Assembly: GCA_964447285.1 (NCBI GenBank)
Contig: CAYURO010000012.1
Location: forward strand, 49,737 to 113,736
Length of the DNA stretch: 64,000 nt
From: CAJBNH01 sp964447285
Lineage (GTDB): Bacteria > Myxococcota_A > UBA9042
Direction: 5' to 3'
Positions within the stretch are counted from its first letter, which is position 1, and every line of letters begins with the position of its first letter. Below, in pieces: positions 1 to 7,414 of the stretch. The notes under the pieces were generated by a model. It did no database searches. It saw only the letters and a list, made by a program, of their open reading frames with translations, and was not told the origin of the DNA. The position numbers were made by a program, and so were the translations under genes.

Positions 1-21
1 GCACCCGTCCATGCGATTTCG

Positions 22-49
22 TTGACGGCGTCGCAGTCGCGATTATCGT
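22..49 (+). promoter_or_regulatory. Sigma-70-type promoter for the L,D-transpeptidase gene
   Basis: A -35 hexamer TTGACG (22-27) and a -10 hexamer TATCGT (44-49) are 16 bp apart. The predicted start of transcription is near 56, giving a leader of about 50 nt. The leader carries GAGGGA about 7 nt before the ATG at 107. Read by eye only. Confidence 0.5.
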
Positions 50-106
50 CACCTCGACTCCCCGTGGCCGCATGGCCGTAGGTGTATCCAGCAAAGAGGG
101 AACTCC

Positions 107-2080
107 ATGATGCAGAACCATGTTGCCCGCCCGCGCCTGACCACCGCGCCCTACTGGCTGGTCCTGCTGCTGGCGCCCGGTTGGGCCGGGTGTGAAGGCC
201 AGCCGGACAAGCCACGCCCCCCCGCAGTCCCCGGAGCCGACGTCGCAGCGGCCGAGCCCACCGCGCCCATGGCGCCCGCGCGCACGCTGCCCGAGGTCGC
301 CGCCCACGTTGCCGCGCAGGTCGAGGTGGTCGTGAAGGCCGAGCCTGTCGCGTTGGCCAAGGCGATTCAGGCGACCGGACCCGACGCAAAGGTCCTCAAG
401 TCCATGTACGGCGAGCCCAAACTGCGGTTCTTCGGCATCGACGGCCAGCCCAACGCCGATGGCACGCCGGTGTTGAAGCTGCTGGGAGAGTTGGACCGTC
501 ACGGTATCGACAAGGCCGGCTATCGGCTGGACGCGCTGGATGCGGCGCTGGCAGGTGTGCGCAAGGCCTTCGAGCAGGAGCGTGCGGCCGTGCTGGCCCT
601 GCAGGCCCGGCCACGCGTCGCCGTTGTCGCGCAGGCAGCGGCGGGGTGGCTGCGTGGGGGCGACGGCGGAGAGTTGGTGCTCATGCGAGCAGGCGGCGAT
701 CAACTGGTCGAGGCCGGATTGCGCAAACTGGACGAGGGGTTGCCCAAGGTGCTGGAGGCGGCAGCGCTGGCCCGTCATGCGATCTGGCAGGCCGACCTCG
801 AGATTTCGCGTGCGGCTATCCGCTATCTGGTCGACTTCGAACTGGCCAAGCCCGCGCATCCCCTGAACTACACGCCTCCGTCCGACGTGCGGCGAATGGC
901 CGAGACGTTTGCCGACAAGCTGGTGGCGCGCCTGGGCAACAGCCGAGGCAAGGTGGCGGAGGTCATGCGATCCGCTTGGCCGACCCACCCGCAGTACGCG
1001 GCGCTGCTGGACGCTGGCGACCTGTACGCGAAGTATGTAGCTGCAGGAGGTTGGCAGCCGCTGCCCAAGCTGGCCGCAAAGAAGGTGGCGAAGGGTGACG
1101 CGGGGCCGTTTGTCGACGCGCTGCGCGAGCGGCTGGCGGCCGAGGGTTACGACCCCGGCGACGGTCAGGGGTTCGACGAGGGCTTGAACGAGGCCCTGAT
1201 GAAGTTTCAGGAAGGTCACCAGCTCGATGCCGACGGCGTGGTCTCCAAGACGACGATTTCGGAGATGGACGTGCCTGCTGAGCGACGTCTGGAGCTGATC
1301 CGTCTGTCGTTGGAGCGTTACCGCGAGAGCGAGGGCCGCAGTCCAGAGAACTTCTACATTTACGTCAACATCGCCTTCCAGAAGCTGTGGGTCTACGAGG
1401 ATGGCAGGGTTGTGCGCGAGCACAGGGTCATCGTCGGCAACAACGAGAACAGCGAAGACCAGCAGACGCTGATGAAGGGCAAGATCAACCGCACCAAGAT
1501 GTTCTCGAAGCCCATCACGCGGGTGATCCTCGCTCCCCGGTGGTACCCGACGCAGCGCGTGATCGAGCTGGAGATCCAGAAGTCGTTGGCCAAGCAGCCG
1601 GACTATCTGGAGAAGCACGGCTATGTGTCCGAGATGGGCGCCGACGGTGTCGAGACCTACTACCAGAAGGCCGGTCCCGACAACCTGTTGGGCGACGTGA
1701 AGTTCCAAGGGCCGAACAAGTACAATATCTACCTGCACGACACGCCGTTCCGGGCGTTGTTCGGCAAGGCCCGTCGTGCCTTCAGTCACGGCTGCATTCG
1801 AGTGCAGAAACCACTCGACTTGGCAGAGGACCTGTTGCAGCGCGATCGAGGCATGACGCTTGGGCAGATCCGTGCAGCGATCGACGAGAAGGAAGAGAAG
1901 ATCGTCAACCTGAAGACCCCGATCCCGGTGCACATCGACTACGCGTCGGCGGGCGTGGACGAGGAGGGGCATGTGGTGTTCGGCAACGATGTCTACGGGT
2001 ACGACCAAGCCTTCTTCGACGGACTGCTTCCCGTAGAAGAGGCAAAGGAGTACAAAGCGGCTTCGGTCAGGGGCCTTTAG
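107..2080 (+). CDS. L,D-transpeptidase lipoprotein (YcbB/LdtD-like)
   Basis: This enzyme is predicted to make 3-3 cross-links in peptidoglycan, or to anchor proteins to it, acting in the periplasm. The N-terminus is a lipoprotein signal ending in GWAGC, with the lipid Cys at residue 29. A long helical segment follows, then a peptidoglycan-binding domain of type 1 at about residues 332-388, and a YkuD catalytic domain from about 415 to 590. The catalytic motif SHGCIRV (560-566) is intact, with Cys563 as nucleophile and His561 before it. The order (scaffold, binding domain, YkuD) and the 657-aa length match the YcbB family rather than the short Ldt enzymes. About 70 C-terminal residues after YkuD are not assigned. 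The start is supported by GAGGGA upstream. It is followed after 71 nt by a small gene on the same strand. The family call is firm; the exact cross-linking role is inferred. Confidence 0.9.
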   Translation: MMQNHVARPRLTTAPYWLVLLLAPGWAGCEGQPDKPRPPAVPGADVAAAEPTAPMAPARTLPEVAAHVAAQVEVVVKAEPVALAKAIQATGPDAKVLKSMYGEPKLRFFGIDGQPNADGTPVLKLLGELDRHGIDKAGYRLDALDAALAGVRKAFEQERAAVLALQARPRVAVVAQAAAGWLRGGDGGELVLMRAGGDQLVEAGLRKLDEGLPKVLEAAALARHAIWQADLEISRAAIRYLVDFELAKPAHPLNYTPPSDVRRMAETFADKLVARLGNSRGKVAEVMRSAWPTHPQYAALLDAGDLYAKYVAAGGWQPLPKLAAKKVAKGDAGPFVDALRERLAAEGYDPGDGQGFDEGLNEALMKFQEGHQLDADGVVSKTTISEMDVPAERRLELIRLSLERYRESEGRSPENFYIYVNIAFQKLWVYEDGRVVREHRVIVGNNENSEDQQTLMKGKINRTKMFSKPITRVILAPRWYPTQRVIELEIQKSLAKQPDYLEKHGYVSEMGADGVETYYQKAGPDNLLGDVKFQGPNKYNIYLHDTPFRALFGKARRAFSHGCIRVQKPLDLAEDLLQRDRGMTLGQIRAAIDEKEEKIVNLKTPIPVHIDYASAGVDEEGHVVFGNDVYGYDQAFFDGLLPVEEAKEYKAASVRGL

Positions 2081-2151
2081 CCGCACGTGCCCACGCGGCG
2101 CGACCGAGTCGAATCGGCCGAGCCGGGCGCAACATACCGCAGGAATTACGG

Positions 2152-2379
2152 ATGGCGCGACCGCCTGAACCCTCGAAATCCCACGGAGCTCCGAAGCTCG
2201 AGGTCCACATCCGCATCCTCGATGACGGGCGTGTGGTGTTTGGAGACCTGCCGCCGGCGCTGGCCGAGGTTGCCGGCGTGCTGGCCGGAGTTTCCACCGG
2301 TCTGGGCGCAGGCCACCGACCGAGTGATCCAACCGATCTGCAGCTTTGGCCCGACCGCGCAGCAAGGGGGCAGCGTTGA
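2152..2379 (+). CDS. Small hypothetical protein coupled to the downstream kinase
   Basis: A 75-aa protein of unknown function. It starts at ATG 2152 behind AGGA and contains a compact stretch, LEVHIRILDDGRVVFGDLPP, that looks like a folded beta-rich core rather than noise. The C-terminus is rich in Arg, Asp and Gly. Its stop codon overlaps the likely TTG start of the kinase as TTGA (2376-2379), so the two are probably translated together. That coupling is the main reason to treat it as real. No membrane segment or signal peptide is visible. It could be a kinase partner, but nothing in the sequence proves that. Confidence 0.5.
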   Translation: MARPPEPSKSHGAPKLEVHIRILDDGRVVFGDLPPALAEVAGVLAGVSTGLGAGHRPSDPTDLQLWPDRAARGQR

Positions 2380-4232
2380 AACGGCTTTGCCCCAAGTGCG
2401 GCAAGCGCACCGACGCCGTTCGCTGTCCGTCGGACAGCACGGCGACGCTTGTTTTGGGTGGCAATCCTGAGAGCAAGCTTGCGGAAGGCACCGAGATCAA
2501 CGGTCGCTACCGCATCGGCACGTTGATCGGCCAGGGCGGTTTTGGTGCCGTCTACAAGGCCACCGCGCTGGCCACCGACCAGGACGTCGCCATCAAGCTG
2601 CTGGCCGTCCCGCTCGACAGCGGCGATTCCGACACGATCCTGCGTTTCTTCGCGGAGGCGCAGGTCACGGCCTCCCTGAAGCACCCCAACACGATCCGGG
2701 TGTTCGACTTTGGCCAGACCGAGGGCGGCGCGCTGTACATCGCGATGGAGCTGCTGCGCGGTCAGACGCTGAACGACCTGCTGAAGCACCGCCTGGAGAC
2801 CCAAGAAGTCCTGACCGAAGCGATGACGCTGGACTTGGGCATCCAGACGCTGCGCAGCCTTGCAGAAGCCCACCTGGCCAATCTGGTTCACCGCGACCTG
2901 AAGCCGCACAACATCTACCTGCATGAGGTCGAAGGCGACGACCCGGTGGTCAAGGTGCTGGACTTCGGCATCGCCAAGCGACTGGGTTCGAACCTGACGG
3001 GCACCGGCAAGGCGTTCGGCACGCCGTCGTACATGAGTCCGGAGCAGGCGCAGAACAAGGAACTCGACCGCCGAAGCGACCTCTACTCGCTGGCAGTCGT
3101 GCTGTACCAGTGCGTTGCGGGTCAGCCGCCGTTCGACGGGGACAACCCCTTGGCTGTGCTGCTGTCTCATGTGCGCGACCCGGTGCCGGACTTGCGCAAG
3201 GTCGCTCGCACTCCAGTCAGCGAGGGCTTTGTTGCCGTGCTGGAGAGCGCGCTCGCCAAGAACCCGCAGGACCGCTTCAAGTCGGCGATCGAGATGCGTC
3301 AGGCCATGGAGGCGGTGCGCGCGCAGAACTGGACTGAGCCGATGCGGATGCCGCCGGCGGTTACCGCTGCGCCCATGCGCTCGGCCGCCGATGCCGTGGG
3401 CACCGCGGGCTACGATGTGGCCGCCGGCATGCATACCGCAGCGTATGCCTCGCACCTTCACGGGGACTACTCGGCGACGACTCCCTCCGGTCATGACGCA
3501 GCGGCAGCGGTCGTCCTTCACCACACGGTCCAGTCGAGCCGGTTGCCGTCGGCGACGCCCAGCGCCCCGCCGGCCGTGGGTGCGTTCACGGCGTGGGTCG
3601 ACAAGCAAGAGCTCGAAGATTTACTCGAGCCGACCCGGGAAGACGTTCCGCCCGTTCCGCCGCCGACCCGCAAGCGGCCGGCAGGGTGGATGGCGCTTGC
3701 GGTTGCGTTTACGCTGCTTGCGGTGGGTGGGCTGGCGACGTTCTGGGCCATCAACGCCCGCTCCAGCCGTCCCGCCGTGCCGCCGCCTGCGGTCGAGATC
3801 TCCGCAGAAACGGCCGTCCCGCCTGCTGTTCCGAAGCCTGAGCCCGTGCCGGTTCCCGTTGTGGTCGAGCCTGTCGCCCCGGTCCCGGCAGTGGCGGTGG
3901 TTGCGCCGGCCACCTTGCAGGTGCGCGTCGAGACCACTCCGGCCGGGGCGAGCCTGACGATCGGTGACCGTGAGGTGGGCGTTTCACCGGTGCTGGTGGA
4001 CGTGCCAGTGAACGGACGGGTGTCCGGCGTAGCGAAGCTCGCGGGCTACGAGGACGTGGCGTTGGACATTGGCCGCGACTCTGCGCCGCTGGTTCAGATC
4101 GCGTTGAAGAGGATCGATACCAAAGCGAATTCGCTGGCGAAAAAGCCGCCGCATCGCCCGTTGCGACCCAACGGTGCATCGCCGGAGCCCGAACGCCCCA
4201 AGCAGAAGAGCGCCTTGGAAGAACGGCTGTAG
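2376..4232 (+). CDS. Membrane Ser/Thr protein kinase with N-terminal zinc ribbon and C-terminal PEGA domain
   Basis: A eukaryotic-type (Hanks) kinase of 618 aa. The N-terminus CPKCGKRTDAVRCP looks like a zinc ribbon. The kinase domain follows with glycine loop GQGGFG (from residue 52), the VAIK lysine (74), HRDLKPHN (172-179), DFG (196-198) and the activation-segment end GTPSYMSPEQ, so it should be active. A Pro/Ala-rich linker leads to one membrane helix at about 438-460 and a PEGA domain at about 514-575, which would lie outside the inner membrane and may sense or bind the envelope. I chose TTG 2376, behind AAGGGGG and overlapping the stop of the small upstream gene, over a TTG at 2346 that would add ten residues. 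Kinases of this layout are common in Myxococcota. The substrate is unknown. Confidence 0.88.
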   Translation: MKRLCPKCGKRTDAVRCPSDSTATLVLGGNPESKLAEGTEINGRYRIGTLIGQGGFGAVYKATALATDQDVAIKLLAVPLDSGDSDTILRFFAEAQVTASLKHPNTIRVFDFGQTEGGALYIAMELLRGQTLNDLLKHRLETQEVLTEAMTLDLGIQTLRSLAEAHLANLVHRDLKPHNIYLHEVEGDDPVVKVLDFGIAKRLGSNLTGTGKAFGTPSYMSPEQAQNKELDRRSDLYSLAVVLYQCVAGQPPFDGDNPLAVLLSHVRDPVPDLRKVARTPVSEGFVAVLESALAKNPQDRFKSAIEMRQAMEAVRAQNWTEPMRMPPAVTAAPMRSAADAVGTAGYDVAAGMHTAAYASHLHGDYSATTPSGHDAAAAVVLHHTVQSSRLPSATPSAPPAVGAFTAWVDKQELEDLLEPTREDVPPVPPPTRKRPAGWMALAVAFTLLAVGGLATFWAINARSSRPAVPPPAVEISAETAVPPAVPKPEPVPVPVVVEPVAPVPAVAVVAPATLQVRVETTPAGASLTIGDREVGVSPVLVDVPVNGRVSGVAKLAGYEDVALDIGRDSAPLVQIALKRIDTKANSLAKKPPHRPLRPNGASPEPERPKQKSALEERL

Positions 4233-4256
4233 CGACGACCGCCCGCGCCCCCCGAA

Positions 4257-5780
4257 CTACCGATTTCCCTTGAGTCGATACAGGCAGCTCCGCCCGTCGG
4301 CCGCGCACTGCAGCCGCGTGCCCGCCATCCGCAGCGCCCTGTCGATCGGATGCGACGAGTGTGCGGGCACCAACGCAGTCACCGCTGCGTTCGTGGGCGA
4401 CACAGCGAGGTTCGCGAGCTTTGGGAAGACCGCGCCGACCACTTCTCCCAACGCCGCGCCACCTGGCCGGGCCGGCAACAGCGTCACCGTCAGGCGGTGT
4501 CCTGCCAGCAAAGACGCGTCGCTGGGGGTCAGGACCGCCGGCCGCAGCGGCTCTGTCGAGCGGAGCACGCCGGGGAACCACGCCAGGGCGTTGCGGCGGT
4601 CCTCGAGGCCCAGGCTGGTGTCGGCGAGTATCGCGGCGACCGTGGCGAGGATTACGAAGGCAACCATGCCACCGCGGCGGCGACCGCGCGACCAGACCAC
4701 AAGGGCCACAAACACGTCGGAGCCTTGAACGGCCCCCACCACGACGATGAGAGGCGCCAACACGACCACCGCGTCGAGTCCGTTCGGCACTGCGGGCGTG
4801 CCAGCGACGGCCAAGGCCCCCACCCACACCGCCAGCAGGCCGGCCGACAGCGCCCAAGCCGTCCTTCCCGCGGCGAGCGCGCGTGTGGTTCCTCCAGCGG
4901 CAAGGCCCAGCAGCACGATGGGCAGTTGGCCGGCGACTGCGACCACGGGGCCGACGTAGGGCCAACCGGCCAGCCCGATCCGCGGCGACGGACTGTAGGC
5001 GCGCAAGGCTCCCAAGGACTCATTCCACAACGACTTCATGCCGCCTTTGGGCAGGATGACCAGCACGAATGCCCCGGCCAGTACCAGCGCCGTCAACCAT
5101 GCGAGCCGGATCCTGCGGACCGCCAGCCCGGAATCCGCGGCCGTCGGGTCGGCAGCATCGCTCTGGCAAGCTGGGCGAGGCCACACCAGCACCGCAAGAC
5201 CCAGGGCCGGCGCGGTCACAAGTCCCAGCGGATGGACCAGTGCCGCCAACGCGAGGCCGAACGCCACGACCAGTGCACCGCGCTGCGGCCGCTCCTGCAG
5301 CCAGACACCACCTAGCGCCACGGCAACGCCCGATAGGCCCAGCAGCGACTCGGCGGAGAAGGTCGTCACGGCCTGCCGCCCCGCGGGCCACACGAGCAGG
5401 ACAGTGACCGTCGCCAGCGCCGTCCAGACCCCGCGCAGCTCGAGGGCCAACCTGCCTGCGCCGAATAGCAGCAGGGTCGCCGTCGCGAGTTGCAGGAACG
5501 CAACGGTCTGCGCAGGCGAGTGATGCAGGTGCTGCGAGACCCAGGAGATCACCAAGCCGAATCCGGGCTTGGCCGTGCCGCCGCCCGCGAATTGTCTCAG
5601 CCACGGTGCTGCGGTGGCGGACACCGACGGGCCCGACGCGAGCAGCATCGCCGTCACCGCCAAAGCCGCAACCGACGCCGAGGCGACCGCGAACCAGCCG
5701 ATCAGCAGCCGAGTGCACCCGCGCCGAAGCGGGTCGTCCTGAGCGACCAAGCGCGCGAGATTCAGGGGAGAGCGCATCAT
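4257..5780 (-). CDS. Polytopic membrane protein, possibly a GT-C type glycosyltransferase
   Basis: A 507-aa protein with about 10-11 hydrophobic helices starting near residue 25. Its general pattern (a short N-terminal tail, a first outer loop, then closely packed helices with a segment reading AESLLGLSGVAVALGGVWL) resembles the ArnT/GT39 class of enzymes that use polyprenyl-linked sugars. I cannot find a decisive acidic motif in the first loop, so the enzyme call is only a guess. The start overlaps the stop of the upstream gene as ATGA (5777-5780), which indicates translational coupling and a shared process. It converges on the kinase gene with a 24-nt gap and no visible terminator. Confidence 0.6.
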   Translation of the reverse strand: MMRSPLNLARLVAQDDPLRRGCTRLLIGWFAVASASVAALAVTAMLLASGPSVSATAAPWLRQFAGGGTAKPGFGLVISWVSQHLHHSPAQTVAFLQLATATLLLFGAGRLALELRGVWTALATVTVLLVWPAGRQAVTTFSAESLLGLSGVAVALGGVWLQERPQRGALVVAFGLALAALVHPLGLVTAPALGLAVLVWPRPACQSDAADPTAADSGLAVRRIRLAWLTALVLAGAFVLVILPKGGMKSLWNESLGALRAYSPSPRIGLAGWPYVGPVVAVAGQLPIVLLGLAAGGTTRALAAGRTAWALSAGLLAVWVGALAVAGTPAVPNGLDAVVVLAPLIVVVGAVQGSDVFVALVVWSRGRRRGGMVAFVILATVAAILADTSLGLEDRRNALAWFPGVLRSTEPLRPAVLTPSDASLLAGHRLTVTLLPARPGGAALGEVVGAVFPKLANLAVSPTNAAVTALVPAHSSHPIDRALRMAGTRLQCAADGRSCLYRLKGNR

Positions 5781-6487
5781 TCCTCGCGTCCCGGAGCGGC
5801 AGGGTTTGGCGAAGGCGCTCGATCTGGCGCCGGCGGCGCTCGGCGGGACCCTGTCATCTGCAGGGCCAAACAGGCGTGGCGGTAGTGGTGGTCGCTGGAC
5901 CGCAGCTCGATCTTCAACTCGCCCCGAGGCGGCCCAGCTTCGATGTTGCCATGAAAGTCAGAAGGCTTTCGCGATCGGTCGACCGCCGCCTGCACCACCT
6001 GCGTCCCACTGGCAAACACCCGCACCGTGACATCGGCGCCGTCGCCGACTTCGTCCAGCAACGCGAGCCGGCCGGTCACCAGATCGCCCAGTGCAGTGTC
6101 ACGGAAGCGCAGAATCGTCGTAGCACCGCCGGGCAGCGGGTGCATCCAAGTGCAGCGCATCGCCTCTCCTGCGGCATAGCCCGCAAGTGGGCCAACGAAG
6201 GCCCAAGGCTCAGTCCCGCAGACGAACCGCTGGTCTCGAAGTTGCCACTCGCACGTGCGTTCGCCGGTCGAGCCAGGAACCGACACCGACACGGCAGCCT
6301 TGGGCAACTCCCGCTCCAGCACAAAGACGTCGTGGCGCGGCGGGCGTGGCTCGAGGGGGCCCCATGCCATCAGCGTCACGGCCGCCGCGGTGTACAGCAG
6401 CATCGCAAGCCCGGCACTCCAGCGCGGCACCTTGCGCAGAGGTACATCGGCAGGATCGGGCAGCAGGCCTGTGGATTCGGTCGCCAT
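5777..6487 (-). CDS. Hypothetical single-pass membrane protein
   Basis: A 236-aa protein with one membrane helix at about residues 23-43 (WSAGLAMLLYTAAAVTLMAW) and a C-terminal periplasmic part of about 190 residues. The soluble part has three cysteines in the first half and one near the C-terminus, so disulphides are possible. The last 25 residues are rich in Pro, Ala and Arg. The pattern of beta strands suggests a small beta-sandwich, but I recognise no family. It is the first gene of a two-gene unit with the polytopic protein, whose start it overlaps by 4 nt, so the pair may form a complex. Confidence 0.6.
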   Translation of the reverse strand: MATESTGLLPDPADVPLRKVPRWSAGLAMLLYTAAAVTLMAWGPLEPRPPRHDVFVLERELPKAAVSVSVPGSTGERTCEWQLRDQRFVCGTEPWAFVGPLAGYAAGEAMRCTWMHPLPGGATTILRFRDTALGDLVTGRLALLDEVGDGADVTVRVFASGTQVVQAAVDRSRKPSDFHGNIEAGPPRGELKIELRSSDHHYRHACLALQMTGSRRAPPAPDRAPSPNPAAPGREE

Positions 6488-7414
6488 CGGTTCGCGGCAT
6501 CGCTGCGGGGGAGAGTCCCGGAAGGGCCATCATGACCGCACCGCCGGTCGCTGCGCAAGCTCCGGGACACTTCGTGTTCGGGCCTGCCGTCTGCGGGTCG
6601 CGGGGGTGCGGGACCCCGAATTCTGGTTGACACCCTCCCTCCCCGGGACCTACAATCCATGCGCCCAGTGGGGGGTATTTTCGCGGCCGTTCCCTCGTCG
6701 CAGCGTCGAAGGCCTCGAGTCGGGAGGCGCCATGGAGCGCCGCAGCCCGACGGAGCCGCAGAAACACCCCTTCCACGACCGCCGTTGCCGGCCCATGCGG
6801 GTCGCCGGCTGGTCTCAGGGCGCTCCGCTCACCTCCCTGCATCGCAGTGCTTTGCACCCAATGCTCACGAGGTTTCGGAGCCAGGCACGGACGACGACAG
6901 ACCCGGCCTTCTGCACGCGTTGCGGGCCAGGTCAGGCAGACGGCGGGAGTGCACACCTCCTGCGACCGGTCACGCAACGGCGAGCGGCCCCCCACCGGAG
7001 TCGCGCGAAAATCCTGTGAAGTCCTTCGTTTGCGGGCCCAACCGGTTCGCAGGTTCGGAGCCCGCAGCGATTCCGTGAGCCAGCTGACCTCGCAGAGTGC
7101 GCCGTGTCCCAAGCGGACCACGGTCCCGCCGGTCAAAGCCGACACAGACTCGGATTCGGGAAGCACGATGGCGCAATGGCATCACGGCACGCACGGTTCC
7201 GGCAGGGCAGACAGCCCGCCGGGGAGCCGTCACGTATGCACAGGCGTCACGTTCTCGAAACGAGCACCCACTTCGTCCTTGCCGCACCACCCGCGCTTCG
7301 GGGATCGGTCAGGATGGGGTCGGCGCTAGCAAGACGCCGTCATCCTCTCTCCTTGACCCGATCCGGAAGCGCTCAGCGGCTGTGCCCCTTTGGCTTGGCC
7401 GGTCGGAGTGTTCC
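6488..7414 (+). other. Non-coding region: promoter and long 5' leader of the RNase E/G gene
   Basis: There are 927 bases with no convincing gene. The left part, up to about 6626, separates divergent genes. From the promoter at 6627-6656 a leader of about 750 nt runs to the ATG at 7415. Reading frames in it have poor codon patterns and no family I recognise. It has several G+C-rich inverted repeats. I looked for hallmark sequences of RNase P RNA, tmRNA, 6S RNA and SRP RNA and did not find them. An untranslated regulatory leader is the simplest reading. Confidence 0.5.
6627..6656 (+). promoter_or_regulatory. Strong sigma-70-type promoter upstream of the RNase E/G gene
   Basis: A perfect -35 box TTGACA (6627-6632) and a near-perfect -10 box TACAAT (6651-6656) are 18 bp apart. 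This is one of the best promoter matches in the window. Transcription would begin near 6663, about 750 nt before the RNase E/G start codon. Confidence 0.65.

Noticed and set aside
2067..3608. 513-aa minus-strand frame opposite the Ser/Thr kinase
   Set aside because: Overlaps a complete kinase domain on the plus strand and has no motif of its own.
6880..6960. Possible SRP (4.5S) RNA because of CCAGGTCAGG
   Set aside because: The essential following part (CGGAAGG...AGCAGC) is absent and no matching hairpin is seen.
7097..7414. 106-residue N-terminal extension of RNase E/G
   Set aside because: It is Arg/Thr/Ser-rich noise; the family start MTKRMLISVD and a GGAG site are at 7415.
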